A stretch of DNA of 64,000 bases, taken from NCBI GenBank assembly GCA_033807775.1, contig CM066317.1, forward strand, positions 9,755,870-9,819,869, written 5' to 3'. This stretch comes from Saussurea involucrata (taxonomy: Eukaryota > Streptophyta > Magnoliopsida > Asterales > Asteraceae). Shown one piece after another: positions 23,415 through 34,274 of the stretch. Every line of letters starts with the position of its first letter. Position 1 is the first letter of the stretch. The notes below the pieces were generated by a model that ran no database searches, was not told where the DNA came from, and was given only the letters and a program-made list of their open reading frames with translations. A program made the translations under genes and the position numbers.

Positions 23415-25492
23415 TGTAAAGCCCGTGTCCCGGTATATTTTATTTTATAAACTTAAAATTTACTTTTAACTTTTGATTTATTTATCGGGATTAGCGAGAG
23501 TTAACACCGTTAGCGTTCTTGAGTTATCGTGGTTTTGTGAAAAATGTTAATTTTAGAGGGGCCATTCTTGGCCTTAGGCAAATTTGGGGCTTGGGTTCGG
23601 CCCATGCAAGGGGACCGAAACCCCCCTTTTTTCCTTATTCCCGTTTCTTTCTTGTAAGCCAAATAATCAAACAAAAAGTAAACCCTACAATTCCTTCTTC
23701 CTTCCCTTTGTGTGCGTTGCCGCCGAGAAGAAGAGGTAGAGAGAGAGAGATAGAAACCGAGAGGTAGAGAGAGAGAAGTTGGCCGGAAACCCCCCCCCCA
23801 CCTGTCGCCGCGGTTGCTGTTAGCGGAGGTCGCCGCTGCTGCTGTCCGTCGGAGGAGTCGAGGGAGAGAAGATCGGTCGTGGTGGTGAGGCGTCGTCTTG
23901 AGGTAAGTCGTTCTCTCGTTCGTCTCGTTTCTTTTCCTTTTTTCCTTTTCGTTTTACGGCGACCACCACCGCCGCACGCCGCCGCTGCGGTGGCTGTGGG
24001 TGGAGTGCGGTGGCAGTGGGTGTCACTCGTAGCGTAAAACCCGAATCGATTAAGCCTTGAACCGTTTTTATAAATCGTGATTTTACGCAAATTCTAAGCG
24101 TGCTGTCCAGTTTTCGTTTGATCATAACTTTTCCTTCGTAACTCGGTTTGAGCCGAAACTGGCGCCCACGGTTCAAGTTCGGGGTCGGGCACGTTTTCCG
24201 TGTTTTAGCGGAAAACTGGTTCGGTCTATAGCTGGGCGAAAAAGTGGTCGCAAGTTCGGTGATTCGTCATTTTATGTGTAAAATTCTGGAATCTGCCACT
24301 GTTTTGTGTAGACCATAACTTTCTGCTCGTAACTCGTTTTAAGGTGAAATTGGTGCCCAAAGTTCCCAAATCGAATTGGGAAGGTTTTTCGTGTTTTGCC
24401 GAAAGTCTGATTAAGCCCGTAGCTAGGCTGTTTCGGGCCGTTTGCGCGGCTGGTCCGAAAACCGACAGTTTTTGTGGTCGTTCGTAATTAATTCATAATA
24501 AATTGTAGAAAAATCGTTAGGAGGCGTATAATATGTCCTTGAAACCATATCTCAGAGTACTTTCTAATCATGAAATAATATTGGGAATTTTCTGGGTTTA
24601 AAGGGGTCGAAACAGGTCCCGAACAGACCTGTTTGGCGAGAACGGAAAATAGTTTTAGTGACGGTTTAAGCGTGTGTCGTGTCATAGGGTCCGGGTCTCG
24701 TATTGACACGTTTTAACATGCGTTTAGGTGCTGGGAAGTGACCGTAATTGTGAAGCTTGAATTGTATTGTTAAGCTAGGCGCGCATTCGAGGTGAGTTCT
24801 CTCACTATATCTAATAACGGTTGTTTTATCATTGTTGTAGTACGTGTGTGGTAGCTTTATGTGATTGTGTTGTGGAACTAGATAGTGGGGTGTCTAGTTG
24901 ATACTATGTTGTCATGTTAACTCGGTGGGACCGAGGGTCCGGCGGGGCCGGAGATTTTATACGCGGATGGCGTAGAGACTCGGTGGGACCGAGGGTCCGG
25001 CGGGGCCGGAGATTTTATACGCGGGTGGCGTAGAGACTCGGTGGGACCGGGGATTCGGCGGGGCCGAAGATGTTATCATGTGGTCGGTGGGACCGACTTG
25101 TGCCTTTTAGGTGGGTGGTTGTGGATATACATGTTTATGATTTGTTCGTAGACCTGTATGATCGTTATGTGTCACTATCTGTTTTAGGGGTAGTGTGGAA
25201 TAACTGTATTATTTATGGTGTTTGAATTCACTAAGCTTCGTGCTTACCCTTTCCCAATAAACTGTGGTTTCAGGTACGAGTGGCTCTAAGGCGTGACGGG
25301 TACACACTGGCGCGCGAGGAGAGCTGGTTGCTTTATGGTTTTAAAAATTAAACGTTTATTCCGCTGGTTTTATTTTACAAAGATAGTAATTATGTGTTTG
25401 CCAACGAAACGTTGGGATCATTTAATGAGTTGTTATAAATGAAATGTTTATTTTAAAATTTTAAATTTGCTTGTAATTTTTGGGACGTTACA
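23415..25492 (+). mobile_element. Solo LTR of a Tekay-like element (copy A)
   Basis: TGTAAAGCCC...GGGACGTTACA, 2078 bp, flanked by the 5-bp duplication AATAG (23410-23414 and 25493-25497). It sits inside the foldback element. It contains a GC-rich GCCGCCG section and a hairpin array at 24921-25099. Open frames inside it on either strand are not considered genes. Confidence 0.9.
24921..25099. repeat. Hairpin array in the Tekay-like LTR (copy A)
   Basis: A 58-bp period with two hairpins per unit: CTCGGT-GGG-ACCGAG and TCCGGC-GGG-GCCGGA, repeated at 24921 and 24979. A third unit from 25037 has TTCGGC-GGG-GCCGAA, and the array closes with GGTCGGT-GGG-ACCGACT. Stem changes are compensated while the GGG loop is constant. 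Copy B array: 39608-39787. Confidence 0.85.
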
Positions 25493-25522
25493 AATAGCGA
25501 GACCAATAGCGGGATCAATATT

Positions 25523-28500
25523 GTATGAGTACGTGTGCTAGATTGCTTTCTAGAACATAGGAGTATGTATGCTCAATTGCTTGGTGCTTATTACACTGTA
25601 TTGCATGTCTGCTGCTTGCTATTAGGGATTTGGCAGTAGCAAGGGTAGTGGTTTGGATGGAATTCCTAGGGAGCTAGGAAGAGTGTGTACATATGCCGGT
25701 GCGGGCATATGTGTATAGTTTCGGCGAGAAACTACTTGGACCCCTTGGGATGGAACTCGGAACGGGCGATGATAGGTGTGGATGGTAGTAGTAGAGCTCC
25801 TACTACCGGAAGCACAGGATCAATGCTCGAGTCGGGGAAGTCACGAGGAATCCAAGGAGTTGAGCGTGAGTGTTGTTAGTATGAGTTATTATGTGCTAAT
25901 AACGCGTTGTATTGTCTACCCAGAATAGCCATCACAAGGAGGAACAACTATAGTAAACCTACTAGTACAGGTGTGTACTCGAAGTGTTTTGAGGTGATGA
26001 TCGTTGGGGGTAGTGATGAAGGTCCTAAACTAGCAGTCGTGGGAATAGAAAGACGATTCTAATATTAGTCACTTGGAGTGACGATAGGGATGATATTTGT
26101 TGTAAGCAGATCATTTCGGGCCAAGATGGAAGATTGTGCTAGGGTCATAGGCTCATAGAGCCGACTTTGATTTGAGGAAAACCCGTAAGATGATTTGATG
26201 TGATTTCCCAACTTGCCTTAAGAGGTTTAAATGTCTGGATGACAATAGTAGACCGGAGAGTTTCGGAGTAGTAGGGGTCGAGACGTTGAATGCCGAATGA
26301 GTCATGCACGAAGTTATTTTGAAAATAAGATTGCATTAACAAATTCTTGTGTTTCAAATCTTTGTATGGACGATGTTTTGGAATTTTGGGAACTGCTCAG
26401 CACACGCACAAGATTTTGAAATATGGTTTTGAAAGTGTATGAAATCGTTTTATCACGGGAGTGCAAACTTTGTTAGAATTTGTCTCATTTTCGTTATTTT
26501 TCCAACGGTTCTTTCGGGTACGATGTTATCCGTGTTTTGGTGGTGGTTAAGATGTTGGGTAAGTGACTACGGATTGAGACTCTAACATTGGAACTCCTCC
26601 ACATGTGTTAGAGTTGAGACGAAAAGTTACATTCCACGATGTCTGTATGAAGGATATTTTGGTGATTTGTTTAAAATGAGTTTGGAATTCCAGTGTCGCT
26701 TAACTTTTCGTTCGAGAGTTTGTATTACTAAGTGTTTTATTGCAAATAGTTCAGTGTGTGGATTGATTCATGCGTGACATAAGTGATGCATGGAGGAATT
26801 TTGGTAACATTTCATAAGGAGTTGTTTAGTGCGCTTTTTAGTCAGCTAAAGGTTTTATTGACATTTCCATGAAAATGCGATTTATCGACTTAGGGGTATG
26901 CATACTGGGGTAACCTTTGTTCTCGACATTTTGATGAACGAGTCGTGCATGAAAATGTTTTAGTTCCTTTTTGTCGAAATGAAAGACCATTTGATCCAAG
27001 GAGTGTTTTAATGTTGTGAACATCATGCATACGATTACAATGTGTTATATTTTGGAAATATAAATGCGTAGATCTTTGACGTTCAGTTAATTTAAAATTA
27101 CCGATCATTTTTTTTGGGAAATTAAAAACTTTTGCTTTGGAGGAAACGAGTATTTTGAGCATTTTCGATAAATACATTTTTAAACTATAATGTTTTGACG
27201 TTATATGTCCCAAGTACGAAACTTGAGGAAGTGTTACAAGCTTGCATGTCTGCCCCCAGTTTGAGATTTTATGAGGTTTTAGTCGATATTTCCAATTAAT
27301 AGAAGCGGGCTGGTTTCTGTCTTCAAGTTTGAAACTTACACGAGACAGTTGTGTTTTAACAAAAATATATTTGTAAACCGTGTCATCGTTTTGTGTGATT
27401 AGCTGACGCGCGAAAAATTTGTGGCGAACCCTGTGCCACGTCATTTTTATGATTAAAAAGAAGAATTTTTGAATCAAATGTCGTGAAACTTATTTTGAAT
27501 TATGTGCACACCTTTGTCGCACCCTGTTTAAGGTCAAGCGGTTACTTTAAGTGCACGTCATGAGTCAATCCATACTGGAATCGAGGCGGTTCATTTTAAA
27601 GAAATTATTTATTACGCTTGCTTTTGTGTGAGTAAACTGAACTGCAATGGAACGATTTTCAACATGATTTTCCTATGTGGGACGAGCGTGTCCAGTTTTG
27701 CGTAACTATCGATCTGGTAATAGTAGTTTTATTACATACGATCTTTTTGGAGATGAAAATCCTGATGTTGAAAATATGTTGTAAATGATTTTGTAAACCA
27801 TTTGGGGAAATGTGCGTTTAAGTGTCATGTGTCATTTCGAGAATTTTAAGGGTGTGAGTCCTTTTGGAAAACTCTTTTGTTTAACCCGTGTTGAGTCTGG
27901 GACTAAGTTTGATTTCAGAGTATTGCTTGCTTAGACTTTATTTAAACGCGTTTTTGACCGACTTATGGGTCTAGCAAGCGTGGAGCATTTTGCTCGGTTT
28001 TGACTTGGAATTTGTCATGGGCTAATTGCCCGGTTTTAATGACTCAAGGTGGAGTCTTGTTGATGAATTGTTTTGTCGCACTGTTTGGCATTCATTGCAC
28101 GTCGAGTATTTACACGTTTGGGTGAGGGAGACAATCCGGAATAGGCACTTGTGGGTAGGCTGTTTTGCTCTGGATCCTTAGGCACGTTAGTCAGTCGTTG
28201 GTAATGGTCGGTTGGGTATCTCGGGGTGGGACCCCGGTATTCATGTGTTTTAACCTAGACTTTCCAGTAGGTACTAGGAGGATATAGTTGTGGGCACTTA
28301 CCTGGGAGGTAGTTCCGGTGTACTGGGTCTTGAGGCGTTACCTGGGAGGTAGACGTCAAGGTGTATCCTCGATACGGTGTGACTTGGCTTCGTAGAGCAA
28401 GTGTGGATGATACGTCGACGGTGGAAGGTAGATATTCCACGCGCGTTAGTACTGTAGGGTTAAGGGATTGATGCCCTTTGTTATTAAGAGAATAAATGCG

Positions 28501-29422
28501 CATCAACCTTTTTGAGGTAGGTGGTATATTTAGGTGTCGACTTTTGGGCTTGAGGCCAAACACCTTTAGTATAATCGGAGAGTTGTAGCCGATTTTAAGA
28601 TAATCATGGTGACGGTAGTAGTAACCCTGAAATGATCACTTGTGATGGATGGTTATGGTGGAATGACCTACGTGTGTGTTAGTTGATTTGGTTGTGGGGG
28701 ATATCTATTTGTGTTAGTGTCTAGGATAATACCACGCTTATGTGATTCATGGTAATCGGTTGGACCGATGTTCGGCGGGTGGCCGATGTTTGTTATGGTA
28801 ATCGGTTGGACCGATGTTCGGCGGGTGGCCGATGTTTGTTATTGTAATCGGTTGGACCGATGTTCGGCGGGTGGCCGATGTTTGTTATTGCAATCGGTTG
28901 GACCGATGTTCGGCGGGTGGCCGATGTTTGTTATTGTAATCGGTTGGATCGATGTTCGGCGGGTGGCCGATGTTTGTTATTGTAATCGATTGGACCGATG
29001 TTCGGCAGGGGGACGATGTTTTGTTAATATAATTTATTGAAAATCTTTGGAGCCTATTAGAATTCGTAGAAGTTAATCGTCAATTAATGATAGGAGGGAT
29101 CGTAATCGAGTATCCTGTAGGGTATACTGGTGAGCAGCTTTAGAGTGGTTAGAGCTTGAGATTTGACTCGGGATGTATGGAATATCTAAGGTTGGGGGAC
29201 AACCGTAGTCGCTTGGCTAGGAATGATTTCAATTGTCGGGGTGTTCTGCCGATCATAATCCCAGTGTCTTAGAAAGAGTACGTTAGTAAGAATAGTATTC
29301 GAGAAGTTTAGTAGGGGTTTCAAGTGGAATTAGGAACCTGAGGTTGAGATGAGGGAGAACTATCCGGAGCTATTCGTAGGCAGAGACTTCGAGGACGAAG
29401 TCTAACCCAAGTGGGGGAGAGT
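25523..29422 (+). mobile_element. Interior fragment of a Tekay-like non-autonomous retrotransposon (filler between duplicated segments)
   Basis: This 3.9-kb piece has lost its 5-prime LTR and primer site. Its first ~500 bp (TCTAGAACATAGGAGTATG, CATATGCCGGTGCGGGCATA) resemble in reverse the 49.5-50.0 kb part of the minus-strand Tekay-like element. Its last ~1.2 kb resemble the 46.05-46.90 kb part (TTACCTGGGAGGTAG repeats, TTCGAGGACGAAGTCT). It ends in a purine tract AAGTGGGGGAGAG next to the LTR. No gag or pol could be recognised between; 26.1-28.1 kb is of unknown origin. Confidence 0.75.
28753..29028 (+). repeat. Six 46-bp tandem repeats forming paired hairpins
   Basis: Each unit holds AATCGGT-TGG-ACCGATG and then TTCGGC-GGGTG-GCCGAT. 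The same stem logic occurs in the LTR hairpin array, with different stem bases. The last units carry a few substitutions. The frame across the array is open for 90 codons but is not thought to be coding. Confidence 0.88.
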
Positions 29423-30950
29423 TGTAAAGCCCGTGTCCCGGTATATTTTATTTTATAAACTTAAAATTTACTTTTAACTTTTGATTTATTTATCGGGATT
29501 AGCGAGAGTTAACACCGTTAGCGTTCTTGAGTTATCGTGGTTTTGTGAAAAATGTTAATTTTAGAGGGGCCATTCTTGGCCTTAGGCAAATTTGGGGCTT
29601 GGGTTCGGCCCATGCAAGGGGACCGAAACCCCCCTTTTTTCCTTATTCCCGTTTCTTTCTTGTAAGCCAAACAATCAAACAAAAAGTAAACCCTACAATT
29701 CCTTCTTCCTTCCCTTTGTGTGCGTTGCCGCCGAGAAGAAGAGGTAGAGAGAGAGATAGAAACCGAGAGGTAGAGAGATGAGTTGGCCGGAAACCCCCCC
29801 CCCCACCTGTCGCCGCGGTTGCTGTTAGCGGAGGTCGCCGCTGCTGCTGTCCGTCGGAGGAGTCGAGGGAGAGAAGATCGGTCGTGGTGGTGAGGCGTCG
29901 TCTTGAGGTAAGTCGTTCTCTCGTTCGTCTCGTTTCTTTTCCTTTTTCCTTTTCGTTTTCCGGCGAGACCACCACCGCCGCACACCGCCGCTGCGGTGGC
30001 TGTGGGTGGAGTGCGGTGGCAGTGGGTGTCACTCGTAGCGTAAAACCCGAATCGATTAAGCCTTGAACCGTTTTTATAAATCGTGATTTTACGCAAATTC
30101 TAAGCGTGCTGTCCAGTTTTCGTTTGATCGTAACTTTTCCGTCGTAACTCCGTTTGAGCCGAAACTGGCGCCCACGGTTCAAGTTCGGGGTCGGGCACGT
30201 TTTCCGTGTTTTAGTGGAAAACTGGTTCGGTCTCTAGCTGGGCGAAAAAGTGGTCGCAAGTTCGGTGATTCGTCATTTTATGTGTAAAATTCTGGAATCT
30301 GCCACTGTTTTGTGTAGACCATAACTTTCTGCTCGTAACTCGTTTTGAGGTGAAATTGGTGCCCAAAGTTCCCAAATCGAATTGGGAAGGTTTTTCGTGT
30401 TTTGCCGAAAGTCTGATTAAGCCCGTAGCTAGGCTGTTTCGGGCCGTTTGCGCGGCTGGTCCGAAAACCGACAGTTTTTGTGGTCGTTCGTAATTAATTC
30501 ATAATAAATTGTAGAAAAATCGTTAGGAGGCGTATAATATGTCCTTGAAACCATATCTCAGAGTACTTTCTAATCATGAAATAATATTGGGAATTTTCTG
30601 GGTTTAAAGGGGTCGAAACAGGTCCCGAACAGACCTGTTTGGCGAGAACGGAAAATAGTTTTAGTGACGGTTTAAGCGTGTGTCGTGTCATAGGGTCCGG
30701 GTCTCGTATTGACACGTTTTAACATGCGTTTAGGTGCTGGGAAGTGACCGTAATTGTGAAGCTTGAATTGTATTGTTAAGCTAGGCGCGCATTCGAGGTG
30801 AGTTCTCTCACTATATCTAATAACGGTTGTTTTATCATTGTTGTAGTACGTGTGTGGTAGCTTTATGTGATTGTGTTGTGGAACTAGATAGTGGGGTGTC
30901 TAGTTGATACTATGTTGTCATGTTAACTCGGTGGGACCGAGGGTCCGGCG
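29423..30950 (+). repeat. Truncated Tekay-like LTR
   Basis: Starts TGTAAAGCCC after the purine tract and matches the solo LTRs almost base for base. It is cut at 30950 in the first unit of the hairpin array, after TCCGGCGGG. The next base begins copy B of the segmental duplication. Confidence 0.92.
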
Positions 30951-32050
30951 GGTAAGATAAAAAAAATGGGGTTCCCTCTTACTATTTCTAAGATTATCAA
31001 AAGACATTTTTATTAATTTTGTCGGCTTGAATAGTTATCATAAGTATTTCTTAATTCTTATTTGAAAAAAAAGCCTAAGGTATAAGGACTGATATGTTAT
31101 TTCTTTCATCACCTCCAACAATATACCTTACGGGCACTGATAATACATAAATGTAACTCGCCGTGTAAACAACTATTTGGAGTTCCTAGAGCTCCTTGTA
31201 AGGCTTGTTGGAAAACCCGTTGTCAGACTTGATAAATCGTTGTAGAACTATCTTATGTGGTTCGTTCTCAATAACCATGAAATGATCATTATAGGGCGAT
31301 ACTTTTGTCAACGGACGCCCCTACTACATTTGTAGTCTCTAGGATGAGAACTAATTATATAGCATCTACACCGAGAATTAAAGTATTATATACGTCATTA
31401 ATAGGGGTGTTTCCCATTTTCATAGGAACTTTTGTACCACAAACAATCGTATCTCCAATTATAGCCCCATTGGGGTGTAAAGTTTCTCTTTTCACCATTG
31501 TTATGATGTATGAGACAAATGTATCATTTCGATTATGGTTGTAAGCGGATAAAAAGTATATGTGTTGAGCTACCAAATAAGTAATAACCCCTAAATAAAC
31601 TAGAGCAATGCCTCATTGAACATGAATCGAATTATTAATCGTGTTATTAATAAGGGGTTGTTTGTTTACCTCTTAATAATTCCATTAAGACGTACATCTG
31701 AATCGCTAAGAGGTGAATCTTGTTCGGCAAAAAAAGTATTGTCTCTTCATGGTTCGAAAACCCTCTAAATAATTTTGTATCTTGAACCTCCCATAACCAT
31801 TCAGTACCCTAATTTCACTCCGAACAATTTCCAAACAATCATATTTTATCAACAAACCACCAAAAACAACCCTTTTTTATAGATTGTTCCTATTAGAAAA
31901 CCTTCTTTTTGTTAATTTTACTTCAAATTATTTATGTAATATAATTTTATTTCTTAAACATCGGTTTTGTCCACAAACTGTCGAAGAATGTAGATTAAGA
32001 TCCCAATAATTAAAAACAATTATAATTTAAAAAGACTGAAAAACAACTAC

Positions 32051-32096
<46 letters not shown>

Positions 32097-32363
32097 TTAA
32101 TAATATTAATATAAAAAACTAACAATTAATGCAAATATAGTTTTTTTAACAAATAAAATCTGGTAAATATTCGGCCGACGATTCGTATCCACATAATAAA
32201 AGAAAGAAGATGACACAAAAATCTAATAACATAAGCAATAACGCAACTGGACACAAGTCAGTCGCATCAACGGCGGCCGGCAGCCACCACTACCTCTCCG
32301 GCTCCGCCACTTTCACCTTAAAAACAAGAATCAAACTTAACCACCACCACCAGGCCATTTACC

Positions 32364-33863
32364 ATGTTGACCTTCTTGTGGAACCCATTTCTTTGGCCAT
32401 TCTTCATCCTTCTCTTCATCAAATGGCAATTCTACCCTCCAAAAACCACCACCCTAAACCCACCGCCGTCACCATTCCGGCTACCCATCATCGGAAACTT
32501 CCACCAACTAGGCACCCTCCCCCACCAATCTCTCCGCTCATTATCCCTCCGTTACGGTCCCCTCATGCTCGTCCACCTCGGCAACGTCCCGACGGTGGTC
32601 GCCTCCTCCGCCGAAGCCGCTCGCGAGATCATGAAAACCCATGATATCGTCTTTGCTAGCCGGCCCGAATCCAAATTGGCTAAGAAACTTCTATACGATG
32701 CTAAAACCGTCTCGGCGGCACCATACGGCGACCATTGGCGGCAGCTGAAAAGCATCATGGTGCTCCAGCTTCTGAGCACCAAAAGGGTTCGATTTTTCCG
32801 CTCAGTACGAGCGGACGAAACCGCCCTTCTGTTAAAAACCGTTAACGATTCGAAAAACAACCCCGTGAATCTAAGCGAGTTGTTTGTGACGTACACGAAC
32901 AATGTGACGTGTGAGGTGGTGCTTGGGCGGAAGTACGGTGACGAAGGGCAAAACGGGAAGAAATTTAAGAGGATTTTGCGGGAATTTCTCGTGGCGTTGG
33001 GTTCCGTCAACATCGGTGACTTCATTCCGTATCTCGCGTGGGTCGATCGCGTTAACGGTTCCGACAGGGAAGTCGAAAGAATCGCGAGAGAAATCGACGA
33101 ATTTGTGGAGGGAGTAGTCGAAGAGGGTAAGAAGAAACATCGTGGTGGTTCCGCAAAAAACGACAATTTCGTCGATATCGTGCTCGAGATACAACGAGAT
33201 GAAACGAACGGGATTCTTCTCGACAAGACTAACATCAAAGCGTTACTTCTGGACGCGTATACCGCCGGAACCGATACAACCGCCACCGTTTTAGAATGGG
33301 TGATGGCGGAGCTCCTCCGACACCCGAGTATCATGAAGAAAACACAGGCGGAAGTGAGGGCGGTTTCCGGCGGCGGCAACACTGGCGGCATCACCGAAGA
33401 GGATCTCGAGAAGATGGCGTACCTAAAAGCGGTAATCAAGGAGACTCTCCGACTCCATCCTCCACTTCCGATGCTCGTTCCGAACGTTGCCTCGGAAGAC
33501 GTCAGAGTCATGGGGTACGATATCGCCAAGGGGACGACGGTTATGACCAACGTGTGGGCGATCGGGCGGGACCCAAAACTTTGGAACGAACCGGAAGAGT
33601 TTCGCCCAGAGCGGTTCTTGGGTTCTAGTATTGATTTCAAAGGGCATGATTTCGAGCTTATTCCGTTTGGAGCCGGAAGGAGGATTTGCCCGGGAATCGT
33701 GTTTGCAATGGCTACGGACGAGAATTTGATAGCGAACCTTCTATACAAGTATGATTGGAAATTGGCTAACGGAGAGACGGTAGAGGATTTGGATATGACC
33801 GAATGCCCGGGGGTTGCCGTGCGCAAGAGGGTTCCTCTTCTCGCTGTTGCAACTCCGGCCTAA
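32364..33863 (+). CDS. Cytochrome P450, CYP71A-like, intronless (copy B)
   Basis: The 499-residue protein is identical to the copy at 17673-19172. It has the same anchor, proline hinge, AGTDTT, ETLR, PERF and FGAGRRICPG motifs, so both copies look functional. About 1.4 kb of upstream DNA is shared with copy A. Beyond that, copy B is preceded by a truncated retrotransposon LTR and copy A by a Helitron, so any expression difference would come from distal flanks. If both copies are real, the gene dose is doubled; an assembly artefact must be excluded first. Confidence 0.93.
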   Translation: MLTFLWNPFLWPFFILLFIKWQFYPPKTTTLNPPPSPFRLPIIGNFHQLGTLPHQSLRSLSLRYGPLMLVHLGNVPTVVASSAEAAREIMKTHDIVFASRPESKLAKKLLYDAKTVSAAPYGDHWRQLKSIMVLQLLSTKRVRFFRSVRADETALLLKTVNDSKNNPVNLSELFVTYTNNVTCEVVLGRKYGDEGQNGKKFKRILREFLVALGSVNIGDFIPYLAWVDRVNGSDREVERIAREIDEFVEGVVEEGKKKHRGGSAKNDNFVDIVLEIQRDETNGILLDKTNIKALLLDAYTAGTDTTATVLEWVMAELLRHPSIMKKTQAEVRAVSGGGNTGGITEEDLEKMAYLKAVIKETLRLHPPLPMLVPNVASEDVRVMGYDIAKGTTVMTNVWAIGRDPKLWNEPEEFRPERFLGSSIDFKGHDFELIPFGAGRRICPGIVFAMATDENLIANLLYKYDWKLANGETVEDLDMTECPGVAVRKRVPLLAVATPA

Positions 33864-33877
33864 CCGGAAAATAAAGG

Positions 33878-34033
33878 CTAGGTCTTGGGACTCCTCCCGT
33901 GGATCAGCGGTTCGAGCCTCCTCATCTCCACTGAAGATTTCCTGGCTGTTAACTTCTGGGTCCCATTGGATTAGTCAAGGTGTGGGCAAGCCGACCCGGA
34001 CACCCACAATTATCAAAAGAGGAAAAAAAATAT
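33878..34033 (+). mobile_element. SINE-like repeat in the P450 3-prime flank (copy B)
   Basis: Identical to the repeat at 19187-19342: a B-box-like GGTTCGAGCC and a terminal A-rich tract. Confidence 0.45.
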
Positions 34034-34274
34034 TTGCCCTAACGGCCGTGTTCGTTTAGTTCATTTTCTTGTTTGTATGTTGTTCATCTCGTTCTAATGT
34101 CGATTTATGAAATTATGAACACTTAATTCATCAAGCGGTCGAATAACAAAAAAACCCGTAAGAATCCAATTGTTTTCTACACTAGATTATACACGAACCT
34201 CTACAAGCCATTACCATAAATAGCCAAAATTTAGTGAGGCGATAGCGGTATAATCACCTCATTAGAACGGATCT

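Larger units (their letters stand above)
16257..25522. repeat. Segmental duplication, copy A
   Basis: This block recurs as copy B at 30951-40210. Offsets of 14694, 14691, 14687 and 14688 bp along the block reflect one AAT unit in a microsatellite, 4 bp in a poly-G run (19 G here, 15 G in B) and 1 bp in a poly-C run. By eye I found one substitution, at about 24145 inside the solo LTR. It carries a P450 gene, a rhodanese gene and a solo LTR. The left edge lies 26 bp from the Helitron 3-prime end; the right edge runs into retrotransposon interior at 25523. Confidence 0.95.

Noticed and set aside
23635..24176. Open frames of 118-193 codons on the minus strand in LTR sequences (also 29518-30182, 38197-38864)
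   Set aside because: They lie wholly within the Tekay-like LTR, are low-complexity (Arg/Thr/Gly-rich from GCC repeats) and change with single-base indels between copies.
26890..27477. A 195-codon minus-strand frame in the retrotransposon filler
   Set aside because: No known domain, begins within non-coding interior, and no homologous frame is visible in the related element at 44120-52450.
28768..29040. A 90-codon frame through the 46-bp repeats
   Set aside because: Repeat translation only; a 46-bp period shifts frame in each unit and the sequence is better explained as hairpin repeats.
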